This document shows, piece after piece, positions 1 to 9,980 of a stretch of 64,000 bases of DNA. The notes beneath the pieces are model-generated. The model was not told where the DNA came from and searched no databases. It saw nothing but the letters and a program-made list of their open reading frames with translations. Position 1 is the stretch's first letter. Every line of letters begins with the position of its first letter. Origin of the DNA: DASUPK01 sp963815045 (GTDB lineage Bacteria; Actinomycetota; Thermoleophilia; Solirubrobacterales; 70-9); NCBI GenBank assembly GCA_963815045.1, contig CAWFET010000002.1, forward strand, positions 744,001 to 808,000, given 5' to 3'. The position numbers and the translations under genes are program-made.

Positions 1-1302
<1,302 letters not shown>

Positions 1303-1311
1303 TGGGCGCCG

Positions 1312-1317
1312 ATAATA
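1312..1317 (-). promoter_or_regulatory. Candidate -10 element of the malic enzyme gene
   Basis: The minus strand reads TATTAT, nearly the sigma-70 consensus, 9 nt before the ATG at 1302. No convincing -35 is seen 16-18 nt upstream. The predicted transcript would have a leader of only a few bases. Inference from sequence only. Confidence 0.45.
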
Positions 1318-1390
1318 GGCGGCGGCGCTCGTCCGGTTGCTCCGCCGACGCCGGCGACCCGCTCAGGCCGGGCTGAAGAGCGTTCCTCCG

Positions 1391-2458
1391 ATGACTCGCC
1401 CTCTGCTCACCCGCGCCGGTATCGCCGCTGTGCTGCTCGCTCTGTTCTTCCTGGCCTCCGCGGGCGGCGCCATGGCGAAGAAGAAGGGGGCCCTGCCACC
1501 GATCCACGTCAGCGGCACCGTCTACACGTTCGACAACCAGACTCCGATAGCGGGCGCCACGGTGAGGGTCTCCGAGCTTCCGGGCCTGAGCGCCCACTCA
1601 GGGCCGGACGGGAGATACGACCTGCTGGTTCCGGACGGCACCAGGTTCACGCCGTACGCCGACGCTCCAGGCCACCACCGCATCTACCTGCAGACGTACG
1701 TGAGCCAGGGAAGGGACCTCCAGCGGGTCAACTTCCAGGTGCCCAGCGATGGGGCATACGACGGGCTCGCGGCGATCCTCAACGTCCCGCGCGATGCGAA
1801 CGACGAGCTGATCAGCTGCGCGGTGGTCTCGACGTTCAGCACGATCAATGTGCGCAACCTGAACTTCGACGACTTCGTCGCCTTTGGCGCCCACGGGGTC
1901 GCGGGGGCGACGGCCAGCGCCAGCCCGGCCCTGCCGAACCCGGTCTACTTCAATGCGTCCGTGATTCCGGACTCCTCCCGGACCGAGTCCTCGATCGACG
2001 GCGGCGTCGTCTGGCCCGTTGTGCCGGCGGGGGTCTACCGCTTCGAGGCGCACCACCCGACGACCCGGTTCGCCCCCTTCCGCGCGACCTGTGAGCCGGG
2101 TCGCGTCGTCAACGCCAATCCGCCCCAGGGGCTCTACGAGCTCGCTCCGGGCGAGGCGATCGATTCCTCCGTGTCGGCGTCACTCGCCTCGGTCCATTTC
2201 GACCTCAGCGGGGCGAAGGCTCGTCTGAAGGCCCGAGTCAAGGCCCACGAGTACGTGGCCGTCAGCGGCGTCCTGCGGCACGGGAAGCGGTCCCTGGCCA
2301 GCCGCCGGACCGATGGATATGCCCCTGGAAAGCGGACCCTGTCGTTTCCGGTGGGGCAGCGTCTGGCGGGCAAGCGGGTCGCCGTCAAGCTCACCATCGA
2401 GGACGGTCAGGGCAACGCCAGGACCCTGACCCGGAAGGTGCGGATTCCCGCGCTCTAG
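1391..2458 (+). CDS. Secreted protein with carboxypeptidase-regulatory-like (beta-sandwich) domain
   Basis: 355 residues. The ATG at 1391 is preferred to an in-frame upstream start because it puts a classic signal peptide first: basic residues, a hydrophobic core at about 10-24, then cleavage after AMA near residue 29. Residues 38-100 (IHVSGTVYTFDNQTPIAGATV, GPDGRYDLLVPDG) resemble a carboxypeptidase D regulatory-like fold, as in many surface proteins. The C-terminal 100 residues are Lys/Arg-rich with repeated beta-strand patterns (LKARVKAHEYVAVSG), perhaps another Ig-like domain. It lies alone upstream of polA. No catalytic motif is visible, so the function is unknown; binding or a structural role on the surface is a guess. 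Confidence 0.75.
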   Translation: MTRPLLTRAGIAAVLLALFFLASAGGAMAKKKGALPPIHVSGTVYTFDNQTPIAGATVRVSELPGLSAHSGPDGRYDLLVPDGTRFTPYADAPGHHRIYLQTYVSQGRDLQRVNFQVPSDGAYDGLAAILNVPRDANDELISCAVVSTFSTINVRNLNFDDFVAFGAHGVAGATASASPALPNPVYFNASVIPDSSRTESSIDGGVVWPVVPAGVYRFEAHHPTTRFAPFRATCEPGRVVNANPPQGLYELAPGEAIDSSVSASLASVHFDLSGAKARLKARVKAHEYVAVSGVLRHGKRSLASRRTDGYAPGKRTLSFPVGQRLAGKRVAVKLTIEDGQGNARTLTRKVRIPAL

Positions 2459-2461
2459 CCG

Positions 2462-2490
2462 CTCGGCGCCGAGACGGCGGCGCGTAGGAT
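2462..2490 (+). promoter_or_regulatory. Candidate polA promoter: perfect palindrome plus -10
   Basis: CTCGGCGCCGAG (2462-2473) is a perfect 12-bp palindrome. TAGGAT (2485-2490) lies 6 nt before the polA ATG, the spacing expected for a leaderless transcript. The palindrome sits where a -35 would be; it could be an operator or part of a weak terminator for the preceding gene. Both readings are inference. Confidence 0.4.
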
Positions 2491-2496
2491 CGGGGT

Positions 2497-5184
2497 ATGC
2501 CCGCGACCAAGACCAAGGCCGGCGGTAAGGGAGGCGCCAAGACGCCGCCCGGCGAGCTCTTCCTGATAGACGGCAACTCCCTCGCCTACCGGGCCTTCTT
2601 CGCCCTCCCGGAGTCGATCGCGACCCACGACGGCCGCCCCACCAACGCCATCTACGGCCTCGCCTCGATGTTCGCCAAGATGCTCATCGACCACGTTCCG
2701 AGCGCCGTGGTGGTCTGCTGGGACGCCGGCTGGTCCGGCCGTGAGCTCACCTACGAGCCCTACAAGTCCCAGCGCAAGCCCCGGCCCGACCTCCTCCGCG
2801 ACCAGTGGCCGCACCTGATGCCCCTGGCCGAGGCCTTCGGGTTCACCAACATCAAGGTGGACGGCTACGAGGCCGACGACGTGATCGCCTCCCTCACCAA
2901 GCGAGCCCGCGAACAGGACCTCGACGTGATGGTCGTCTCCGGCGACCGGGACGTCTACCAGCTGGTCGAGGACGGAGTCCGCGTCATGACCACCTCCCGC
3001 GGCGTCACGGACACCAAGATCTACGACAGCAAGGGCGTGGTCGAGCGCTACGGCGTTCCTCCCGAGCTCGTCACCGACCTGATTGGCCTGAAGGGCGACA
3101 CCTCGGACAACATCCCCGGCGTCCCCGGGATCGGCGACAAGACCGCCTCACAGCTCCTTCAGGAGTACGGCGACCTCGAGGGCGTGCTGTCCAACATCGA
3201 CAACATCTCCGGCGCCAAGCGGAAGGAGAACCTCACCAACCACGCCGAGGACGCCCGCATCTCCAAGCAGCTGGCCACGGCGATCACGGACATCGACATC
3301 GAGCTGGACCTCGACGAGCTGATGTCGAAGCGGATGGACCGCAGCCGGCTCCGCGAGGTCGCCCGCGAATTCGAGCTCCGCGTCATCCTCGAGCGCCTGG
3401 AGGACGAGCTCGGCGCGGACTTCGTCCCGGACGCGAAGGTCGACGAGGAGCTCGACGCCACCGCCGAGGCGGGCTCGGTCGACGACCTGGCGGAGGGCGA
3501 CGTCGCCCTGGCGATCGCCGGCGGGGTGCGAGGGCGCGCCGCAGCCGAAGGCGAGGCGCGACCCGTTTCATGGGCGGGCTACGACGGCAAGAAGCTGGTC
3601 GAGGGCGACTGCCCGGACTTCGGCGAGCTCGCCGAAGCTCTCGGCAAGCGCCGCCTGATCGGCCACGACCTGAAGAGCCTCGGCGGCGGCGCCCGTCACG
3701 GCCTGCTGGCGGCGGCCGGCGACGGCCTCGACCTCCGCCACGACACGATGGTCGGCGCCTACCTGCTGGATCCGGCCCGCCGCACCTACGACCTGATCGA
3801 CATCGCTGCCCAGCGCGGCCTGGCCGCAGCTCCCAAGGACGCCGAGACCGGCGACGGCGACCAGCTCGAGCTGGGGGAGGAGCCGCCGCCCGATCCCGCG
3901 GCCGAGGCCCGCCTGGTCTGGGAGATCGCGCAGCTCCAGCGAAAGGGGATCAAGGAGGGCGGCCTGGAGAAGCTGATGGACGAGGTCGAGATGCCGCTGA
4001 TCGAGGTCCTGGCCTCGATGGAGCAGAACGGCGTCCTGCTCGACCAGAAGCGCCTCGCCGACATAGGCGAGGGCTTCGAGCAGCGCATAGAGACCCTCCA
4101 GGCCGAGATCTTCGAACTGGCCGGCCACGAGTTCACCATCGGCTCGCCACAGCAGCTGGCCGAGGTCCTCTTCGACGAGCTCGGCCTCACCAAGAAGCGC
4201 CGAGGCAAGACCGGCTTCTCCACCGACGCCCGCGTCCTCTCCCAGATCCGCGAGGAACACGAGATCGTCGCGAAGGTCGAGCAGTGGCGCGAGCTCACCA
4301 AGCTGAAGAGCACCTACCTCGACGCCCTGCCGGAGCTGATCGATCCAGACACCGGCCGCCTGCACACCACCTTCAACCAGACCGCCACGGCCACCGGCCG
4401 CCTCTCCAGCACGAACCCCAACCTCCAGAACATCCCGATCCGCAGCGACGAGGGTCGCCCGATCCGATCGTGCTTCGTCGCCCCGCGCGGCCAGCGCCTG
4501 CTCTCCGCGGACTACAACCAGATCGAGCTGCGGATCCTGGCCCACATGGCGGGAGAGGATGCCCTCAAGGAGATCTTCGCTCGCGACGAGGACATCCACG
4601 CGGCCACGGCCGCCGGGATCATCGGCGCCGATCCGAAGAAGGTCAGCCCGGGCGAGCGCTCCAAGGCCAAGATGGTCAACTACGGCATCGCCTACGGCCT
4701 CTCTGCGTACGGGCTCGCCGATCGCCTCAACATCGAGCAGGAGGAGGCCGGTGCCTACATCGACCGCTACTTCGAGCGCTTCCCGGCGGTGAAGAGCTAC
4801 ATCACCGAGACGGTCGAGTTCGCCAAGGAGCATGGATACGTCAGCACGCTGCTGGGCCGCCGCCGCCCGATCCCGGAGCTCCGCTCGGGCCGCCCGCAGG
4901 TCCGCGGCCAGGGTGAGCGCAACGCGGTGAACATGCCGATCCAGGGCACCTCGGCGGACATCATCAAGATCGCGATGGTGGACGCCCAGCGTCAACTGGA
5001 GAAGTCCGACCTCTCGACGCGCCTGGTCCTCCAGATCCACGACGAGCTCCTCTTCGAGGGGCCGACCGACGAGATGGACGCCGCGTCGAAGCTGGTCGAG
5101 AAGGCCATGTGCGGCGCCTTCCCGCTCGACCCGCCACTGGCGGTCGACGTCGGCGTCGGCAAGGACTGGCTGGCCGCCAAGTAG
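2497..5184 (+). CDS. polA: DNA polymerase I
   Basis: 895 residues, full length for the family; gap filling, Okazaki fragment maturation and excision repair. The N-terminal 5'-nuclease domain begins LFLIDGNSLAYRAFFALP and runs to about 310. The middle 3'-5' exonuclease-like domain (about 330-480) lacks the DxE metal-binding signature (VALAIAG occupies that place), so proofreading is probably absent, as in Taq and mycobacterial enzymes. The polymerase domain has motif A ADYNQIELRILAH (D672; Asn replaces the usual Ser), motif B with R721, K725 and Y729, and motif C QIHDELLFE (D849, E850). Tyr729 stands where Taq and E. coli have Phe. An adjacent -10 suggests leaderless transcription from 2497. 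Confidence 0.97.
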   Translation: MPATKTKAGGKGGAKTPPGELFLIDGNSLAYRAFFALPESIATHDGRPTNAIYGLASMFAKMLIDHVPSAVVVCWDAGWSGRELTYEPYKSQRKPRPDLLRDQWPHLMPLAEAFGFTNIKVDGYEADDVIASLTKRAREQDLDVMVVSGDRDVYQLVEDGVRVMTTSRGVTDTKIYDSKGVVERYGVPPELVTDLIGLKGDTSDNIPGVPGIGDKTASQLLQEYGDLEGVLSNIDNISGAKRKENLTNHAEDARISKQLATAITDIDIELDLDELMSKRMDRSRLREVAREFELRVILERLEDELGADFVPDAKVDEELDATAEAGSVDDLAEGDVALAIAGGVRGRAAAEGEARPVSWAGYDGKKLVEGDCPDFGELAEALGKRRLIGHDLKSLGGGARHGLLAAAGDGLDLRHDTMVGAYLLDPARRTYDLIDIAAQRGLAAAPKDAETGDGDQLELGEEPPPDPAAEARLVWEIAQLQRKGIKEGGLEKLMDEVEMPLIEVLASMEQNGVLLDQKRLADIGEGFEQRIETLQAEIFELAGHEFTIGSPQQLAEVLFDELGLTKKRRGKTGFSTDARVLSQIREEHEIVAKVEQWRELTKLKSTYLDALPELIDPDTGRLHTTFNQTATATGRLSSTNPNLQNIPIRSDEGRPIRSCFVAPRGQRLLSADYNQIELRILAHMAGEDALKEIFARDEDIHAATAAGIIGADPKKVSPGERSKAKMVNYGIAYGLSAYGLADRLNIEQEEAGAYIDRYFERFPAVKSYITETVEFAKEHGYVSTLLGRRRPIPELRSGRPQVRGQGERNAVNMPIQGTSADIIKIAMVDAQRQLEKSDLSTRLVLQIHDELLFEGPTDEMDAASKLVEKAMCGAFPLDPPLAVDVGVGKDWLAAK

Positions 5185-5210
5185 CGCCCGTCGTCTGAGA
5201 GGATCCGCCG

Positions 5211-5648
5211 ATGGACAGGGGCTTCGCGGTCTTGATCATGGCTGTGGTCGGCGGCTGCATCGCCCTGCAGGCGCCGATCAACGCGGGGCTCGGCAAGTCG
5301 ACCGGCAGCTTCGCCGCCGCCACCGTCTCCTTCGCCGTCGGCACGCTGCTCCTCGGTGCCATCGTCGCGCTGAGCGGCAAGGCGGGTGGCCTCGGCGAGG
5401 TGGCCCATATCCAGTGGTACTACCTGCTCGGCGGGGCGCTTGGCGCCGCCTACGTCTTTTCGGCGCTCGTCCTCGTCTCCCAGATCGGAGCAGGGGCCGT
5501 CGCAGCCGCCACGGTCACCGGCCAGCTCACCACCTCCGTGGTGCTCGATCGGATCGGCTTCCTGGGGCTCGAGCAGCAGCCGATCACCGCGAGCCGGGTG
5601 GCGGGAATCGCGCTGCTGCTCGCGGGCACCTACCTGATCGTCCGTTGA
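5211..5648 (+). CDS. DMT-type small transporter, YdcZ/DUF606 family
   Basis: 145 residues with four to five hydrophobic helices (about 5-25, 36-53, 66-90, 95-115, 125-144). The helix pattern and motifs (GCIALQAPINAGLGK at the N-terminus, GQLTTSVVLDRIGFLG near the C-terminus) match YdcZ-type half-size members of the drug/metabolite transporter superfamily. It may work as a dimer or with a partner. The start follows GAGAGGATCC at good spacing, 26 bases after polA. Substrate unknown. Family call fairly confident. Confidence 0.8.
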   Translation: MDRGFAVLIMAVVGGCIALQAPINAGLGKSTGSFAAATVSFAVGTLLLGAIVALSGKAGGLGEVAHIQWYYLLGGALGAAYVFSALVLVSQIGAGAVAAATVTGQLTTSVVLDRIGFLGLEQQPITASRVAGIALLLAGTYLIVR

Positions 5649-5729
5649 TTGCGGTTTTTCACCGATGACTCGTCGCCTTCCCCGGGGTTAGATTCGAAGG
5701 CGTCAATCCCCGGTGACAGGAGGTGACCG

Positions 5730-5969
5730 ATGTTGAGCAGGATGCTCGGACCGCTCTCCGTTATCTGCCTCGGCGCAGTGGCGATGTACGTCTTCTTCGC
5801 CGCGCTGGGCGGCATCAGCCCGAGCGAGGTGATCTGGCCCACCATCGTGGTCGGCGTGCTCGCCGTCCTCTTCGCCATCCGCGCGCTGGTCGTCCGCCAT
5901 GAGCTCGGCTCGGGAGGAGGCGCAACGGCCCGCTCGGTCAACAGCCTCAGGGAGCGCCGCGGGTTCTAG
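5730..5969 (+). CDS. Small two-helix membrane protein, unknown function
   Basis: 79 residues. A strong ribosome binding site (ACAGGAGGTGACCG) precedes the ATG. Two hydrophobic helices (about 6-27 and 33-53) are followed by a basic, Gly/Ser-rich cytoplasmic tail ending RERRGF. No family recognised. It ends three bases before the stop of the convergent flavoprotein gene. The ribosome binding site makes it a real gene despite its size. Confidence 0.65.
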   Translation: MLSRMLGPLSVICLGAVAMYVFFAALGGISPSEVIWPTIVVGVLAVLFAIRALVVRHELGSGGGATARSVNSLRERRGF

Positions 5970-5971
5970 GG

Positions 5972-7108
5972 CTACGCGGCGGCGGTGAGCGTCTCGCGCT
6001 CGCCGATCTTCTGGGGTGCCGGACCCGCAAACTCCGGCGGGGCGATTCGCAGGTAGTGCCCGAACGCCCAGTCGACGAAGCGCCTGCGCCCGCAGGCGCG
6101 GATCACACCGCGCTGGGCGCGGGCCGGAAGCTTCGGCAGCAGCTTCTGCGCCCTGAGCAGCCAGCGGAACTTCCACTCGTGCTCGTCCACGAACGCTTCG
6201 TAGCTGCGCAGCGCCGCCTCGCGATCCTGGCGGCCCTCGACCACGTCGCGCAGCTCGTCCCCGAGCTTGATGCCGAAATAGAGGGCGGTCCTGATGCCCT
6301 CCGCGGTCAGCGGCAGGCAGTGGCCGGCCGAGTCGCCGACGAAGAAGACGCCGTCCTCGGTGCCCTTCCGGATCTTGTGCGGGATCCAATTGCCCTGGTA
6401 GCGAACCGCGTCGCGCTCGAGGTCCTCCGCGAGCAGCACGGTCGTGTCCTTGACGTGGAAGCGGGGGTCGAATGAGCCGACGCCGATCCGCTGCTCGTCG
6501 CTGGCGGGAAAGCTCCAGCCGTAGCCGGCCGGCACGTAGCGGCGGTCGATCCACACCTCCAGGTCGTCCCCGCCGCCGTGCGGATGCACCTCGAGGCCGC
6601 GCGAGAGCGGGGCGTCGGGCGGCTGGTAGCCGCCATCGGAGGCGAGGATCCGCCGCCATCCCAGGGCGTCGACGATCAGCGGGGCGGAGACATCGCCGCG
6701 GTCGGTGTGGACCGTCTCACCGGTGCGGCCGTTGACCTTGGCGGTCTCGAACTGGGCGTCCGACTGTGCCCAGAGCAGCTGGCAGAGCTCGCGATAGTCG
6801 AAGGTCGAGAAGGTCCAGGGGAGCTCGTACCGGGACGTTCCCCGCGGCGTGTGCACGACCAGCTCGCCGAACTCCTGGCGCTTCGATCCCTCGAGGCCCA
6901 TCGCGTCGAGCCATGCGGTGGGGATGCCGCACGCCGAGGTCTGGCGCTCACCGATCTCGTAGCGGTCGAGCACGAGCACGCTCGCCCCCGAACCGGCGAG
7001 CTGCCGCGCCACGGTCAGGCCGGCGAAGCTCGCGCCGCAGACGATCACGTCGTGGCTGCCGCTCAGCGGAGTCCGCTCCTCGCCGCGCTTGGTCCGACGC
7101 CTGGGCAT
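5972..7108 (-). CDS. FAD-dependent oxidoreductase, geranylgeranyl reductase-like
   Basis: 378 residues from the ATG at 7108; a longer reading frame exists but adds a non-homologous N-terminus. The FAD-binding Rossmann motif is VIVCGASFAGLTVARQLA near residue 21. The second FAD motif is FFVGDSAGHCLPLTAEGIR, typical of the geranylgeranyl reductase/PHBH-like group. The C-terminal helical part (WKFRWLLRAQKLLP) fits the GGR family. Likely reduces prenyl chains of quinones or lipids in the membrane; the actual substrate is not deducible. Divergent from rpsA. Confidence 0.82.
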   Translation of the reverse strand: MPRRRTKRGEERTPLSGSHDVIVCGASFAGLTVARQLAGSGASVLVLDRYEIGERQTSACGIPTAWLDAMGLEGSKRQEFGELVVHTPRGTSRYELPWTFSTFDYRELCQLLWAQSDAQFETAKVNGRTGETVHTDRGDVSAPLIVDALGWRRILASDGGYQPPDAPLSRGLEVHPHGGGDDLEVWIDRRYVPAGYGWSFPASDEQRIGVGSFDPRFHVKDTTVLLAEDLERDAVRYQGNWIPHKIRKGTEDGVFFVGDSAGHCLPLTAEGIRTALYFGIKLGDELRDVVEGRQDREAALRSYEAFVDEHEWKFRWLLRAQKLLPKLPARAQRGVIRACGRRRFVDWAFGHYLRIAPPEFAGPAPQKIGERETLTAAA

Positions 7109-7200
7109 CGCTCGCAAAGGTAATGGAAGCCCGCCCGGAGGCGGGACGGCGAGCCCGTGCCTCAGGCATGTGTCTGCAACACTCTGCGGCCGTGCCCGAG

Positions 7201-8700
7201 ATGGACACAACGACAGAGACTGCCCCCGAAGAACAGCCGCAGGAGGAGCAGCCGCAGAGCACCGGCAACGGCGCCGCCACCCTCGACAACTTCATGATCG
7301 AGGTCGACGGCAAGCTCGTTCCGAACTACGACGCGACGATCCATCCCTTCAACGAGGGCGACGTCGTGAGCGGCAAGGTCGTGCGGATCGACCAGGATGA
7401 GGTCCTCGTTGACATCGGCTACAAGAGCGAGGGCGTCATTCCGTCGAATGAGCTCTCGATCCGCAAGTCGGTCGATCCCTCCGAGGAGGTCGAGCTCGGC
7501 GAGGACGTCGACGCGCTCGTCCTCACCAAGGAGGACCAGGAGGGGCGCCTGATCCTCTCCAAGAAGCGCGCCCGCTTCGAGAAGGCCTGGCGCCGGATCG
7601 AGAAGGCCGCCGACTCCGGTGAGCCCGTGGAGGGCACCGTGATCGAGGTCGTCAAGGGCGGCCTGATCCTCGACCTCGGCGTGCGCGGCTTCCTGCCCGC
7701 CTCCCTGGTCGACATCCGCCGCGTCCAGAACCTCGACGAGTTCATGGGCCAGAAGCTCGAATGCAAGGTGATCGAGCTCAACCGCTCGCGCAACAACGTC
7801 GTGCTCTCTCGCCGCGCGGTTCTCGAGGAGGAGCGCAAGGAGGTCCGCGAGCAGATCCTCGGCAACCTCGAGCCCGGCGAGGTGGTCGAAGGCCAGATCT
7901 CCAACATCGTCGACTTCGGCGCCTTCGTCGATCTCAAGGGCATCGACGGCCTGATCCACATCTCCGAGCTCTCCTGGAGCCACGTCAACCACCCCTCCGA
8001 GGTGGTCTCGATCGGCGACACGGTGCGGGTCAAGGTTCTCGACATAGACCGTGACCGCCAGCGCATCTCCCTGGGCCTCAAGCAGACCCAGGAGGACCCG
8101 TGGCAGAAGGTCCTGAACGAGTACAAGGAGGGCGACACGGTCGACGGCAAGGTGACCAAGATCGTCGCCTTCGGAGCCTTCGTCCAGATCCTGCCCGGCG
8201 TCGAGGGCCTGGTCCACATCTCAGAGCTTGCGCAGCATCACGTCGAGAGCCCCGCCGAGGTCGTTCGCCCCGGCGACGAGCTCCAGGTGAAGATTCTCGA
8301 GGTCGACGATTCCCGCCGCCGCCTCTCGCTGAGCGTGAAGCGCGTGGAGGGCCAGGAGCTGCCCACGCGCGAGGTCACGGACGACGTGGTGATCGAAGAC
8401 GTGCCCGAGGCGGAGGCCGAGCTCGCGGCTCCGTCCGCCGAGCCTGAGGCCGAGCCGGCACCGGCGGAGGCTCCCGAGGCCGAGGTCGCGCCCGAGGCCG
8501 AGGTCGCGCCCGAGGAGGCGCCCGTCGAGGAGACTCCCGCCGAGGAGGAACCTCCCGCTGAGGAGGAACCTCCTGCCGAGGAGGAGCCCGCCGCCGAGGA
8601 GGAGCCGGCCGCCGAGGAGCCGGCCGCCGAGGAGCCGGCCGCTGAGGAGGCACCCTCCGAGGAGCCGCCGGCCGAGGAGCCACCTCCAACGCAGGGTTGA
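7201..8700 (+). CDS. rpsA: 30S ribosomal protein S1
   Basis: 499 residues. Binds mRNA on the small subunit during initiation. Four S1/OB repeats are visible at about 52-122, 140-205, 222-291 and 308-378 (for example GEVVEGQISNIVDFGAFVDL). Actinobacterial S1 also has four, against six in E. coli. The last 110 residues are an acidic, low-complexity tail of Pro-Ala-Glu-Glu repeats. ATG 7201 is chosen; in-frame ATG 7168 and GTG 7192 would add 11 or 3 residues. The stop overlaps the TTG start of coaE, so the two are translationally coupled. Confidence 0.95.
   Translation: MDTTTETAPEEQPQEEQPQSTGNGAATLDNFMIEVDGKLVPNYDATIHPFNEGDVVSGKVVRIDQDEVLVDIGYKSEGVIPSNELSIRKSVDPSEEVELGEDVDALVLTKEDQEGRLILSKKRARFEKAWRRIEKAADSGEPVEGTVIEVVKGGLILDLGVRGFLPASLVDIRRVQNLDEFMGQKLECKVIELNRSRNNVVLSRRAVLEEERKEVREQILGNLEPGEVVEGQISNIVDFGAFVDLKGIDGLIHISELSWSHVNHPSEVVSIGDTVRVKVLDIDRDRQRISLGLKQTQEDPWQKVLNEYKEGDTVDGKVTKIVAFGAFVQILPGVEGLVHISELAQHHVESPAEVVRPGDELQVKILEVDDSRRRLSLSVKRVEGQELPTREVTDDVVIEDVPEAEAELAAPSAEPEAEPAPAEAPEAEVAPEAEVAPEEAPVEETPAEEEPPAEEEPPAEEEPAAEEEPAAEEPAAEEPAAEEAPSEEPPAEEPPPTQG
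8403..8697 (+). repeat. Acidic Pro-Ala-Glu repeat tail of rpsA
   Basis: Coding low-complexity tract in which units such as PAEEE and AAEEP recur about ten times in tandem. It follows the last S1 domain. The underlying DNA repeats (gaggagccggcc-type units) make length variation between strains likely. Confidence 0.8.
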
Positions 8701-9287
8701 CCCGCTTCGTAGGCCTCACGGGAGGGATCGGGGCCGGCAAGTCCGAAGCGCTGGCCGCGTTCGAGCGACGGGGCATCCCGGTCCTCTCGACCGACAAGGT
8801 CGCTCACGACATTCTCGATGACGAGGCGGTGCGGCAGGCGCTGGTCGAGCGCTGGGGGGAGGAGATCGCTCCCGATGGGACCGTCGACCGCGACAGGGTG
8901 GGGGAGATCGTCTTCGGCGACCGTGACGAGCTGACCTGGCTCGAGAGCGTCACCCACCCGCGCGTTGGCGCGCACGTGCTCGAGTGGCGGCAGGGCCTGG
9001 ATCCCGAGACGGAGATCGCCGTCGTCGAGGTCCCCCTGCTGTTCGAGGCATCGATGGACGACGCCTTCGACGCCACGCTCGCGGTGGTCGCCGATGACGA
9101 GGTCCGCGACGCGCGGCTGCGCGAGCGCGGCCAGGCGGGCCTGGAGGGCAGAGAGGGCCGGCAGCTCGATCAGGCTGAGAAGGTCCGCCGTGCCGACCAC
9201 GTCATCCGCAACGATGAGTCGCTTGAAGCGTTGGATAGAGAGGTGAACAAGCTGATCGACCAACTGCGCAAGGGGGGCGGTGGATGA
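8697..9287 (+). CDS. coaE: Dephospho-CoA kinase
   Basis: 196 residues; final step of coenzyme A synthesis, ATP-dependent phosphorylation of the 3'-hydroxyl of dephospho-CoA. The P-loop GLTGGIGAGKS is at residues 7-17, then the CoaE signature LSTDKVAHDIL and the LID-like region RLRERGQAGLEGREG. Start is the TTG at 8697 inside the rpsA stop (TTGA, 4-nt overlap). Its own stop overlaps the ATG of the next gene (ATGA), so rpsA-coaE-transglycosylase form one translationally coupled unit. Confidence 0.95.
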   Translation: MTRFVGLTGGIGAGKSEALAAFERRGIPVLSTDKVAHDILDDEAVRQALVERWGEEIAPDGTVDRDRVGEIVFGDRDELTWLESVTHPRVGAHVLEWRQGLDPETEIAVVEVPLLFEASMDDAFDATLAVVADDEVRDARLRERGQAGLEGREGRQLDQAEKVRRADHVIRNDESLEALDREVNKLIDQLRKGGGG

Positions 9288-9958
9288 GTCCGAGCACCTC
9301 GGTTCGGTCTGCGCGCACGCGCTCGAAGCACAGCGCCTCGCGCTCGAAGACCGGGAGGACGACCCGGACGAAGTCCCGGCGGCGCTCCCAGCGCCGGCGC
9401 CGGGCTCTGGTCATCGGCGGGACGCTGCTGGTGGGCGTCCTCGGCGGCTTCCTGCTCGCCAACAGCGACCGCTTCCAGCGCACCCTCGAGGAGGTCACCC
9501 TCCCTCTTCAGCACGAGGACATCATCCGGCAGCAGGCCGCCGAGAAGAACGTGCCCGCCGACCTGATCGCCGCGGTGATCTACAACGAGTCGCGCTTCCG
9601 CGACCAGACCTCGCACGCCGGCGCGCGCGGGCTCATGCAGATCACGCCGAGCACGGCGAAGGTGATCGAGAGCCTCAGCGGCGGCCAGACCTTCAACTTC
9701 GACGACCTCTCGGATCCCGACATCAACATCCGCTACGGGACCTTCTACCTCCACTACCTGATCCAGAAGTTCGGGGACAACGAGATCGCCGCGCTGGCCG
9801 CCTACAACGCCGGAGAGACCAACGTGGCCAACTGGGGAGGTTCGAGCCTGAGCCTGGACGACATTCCATTTCCCGAAACGCGCGACTACGTGGAGAATGT
9901 CCTGGAGAAGCGCGACGAGTATGCCCGGCACTACCGTCACGAGCTTGGGCTCGACTGA
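9284..9958 (+). CDS. Membrane-anchored soluble lytic transglycosylase (SLT domain)
   Basis: 224 residues; cleaves the glycan strands of peptidoglycan outside the membrane. A very basic, Ser/Thr/Arg-rich cytoplasmic N-terminus (1-40) precedes one transmembrane helix (about 41-59). The SLT domain has IAAVIYNESRF with catalytic Glu102, then GARGLMQITPSTA and AALAAYNAGETNVANWGG, the standard goose-lysozyme-like motifs. Fixed to coaE by a 4-nt overlap. The long basic N-terminus is unusual and could bind nucleic acid or acidic lipid (inference). Confidence 0.92.
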   Translation: MSPSTSVRSARTRSKHSASRSKTGRTTRTKSRRRSQRRRRALVIGGTLLVGVLGGFLLANSDRFQRTLEEVTLPLQHEDIIRQQAAEKNVPADLIAAVIYNESRFRDQTSHAGARGLMQITPSTAKVIESLSGGQTFNFDDLSDPDINIRYGTFYLHYLIQKFGDNEIAALAAYNAGETNVANWGGSSLSLDDIPFPETRDYVENVLEKRDEYARHYRHELGLD

Positions 9959-9980
9959 GCAGGGGAGCAGAGAGGAGATC

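Noticed and set aside
3568..5040. 490-codon frame antisense to polA
   Set aside because: Same artefact: low-complexity Leu/Ala/Arg/Val translation, opposite fully conserved polymerase motifs.
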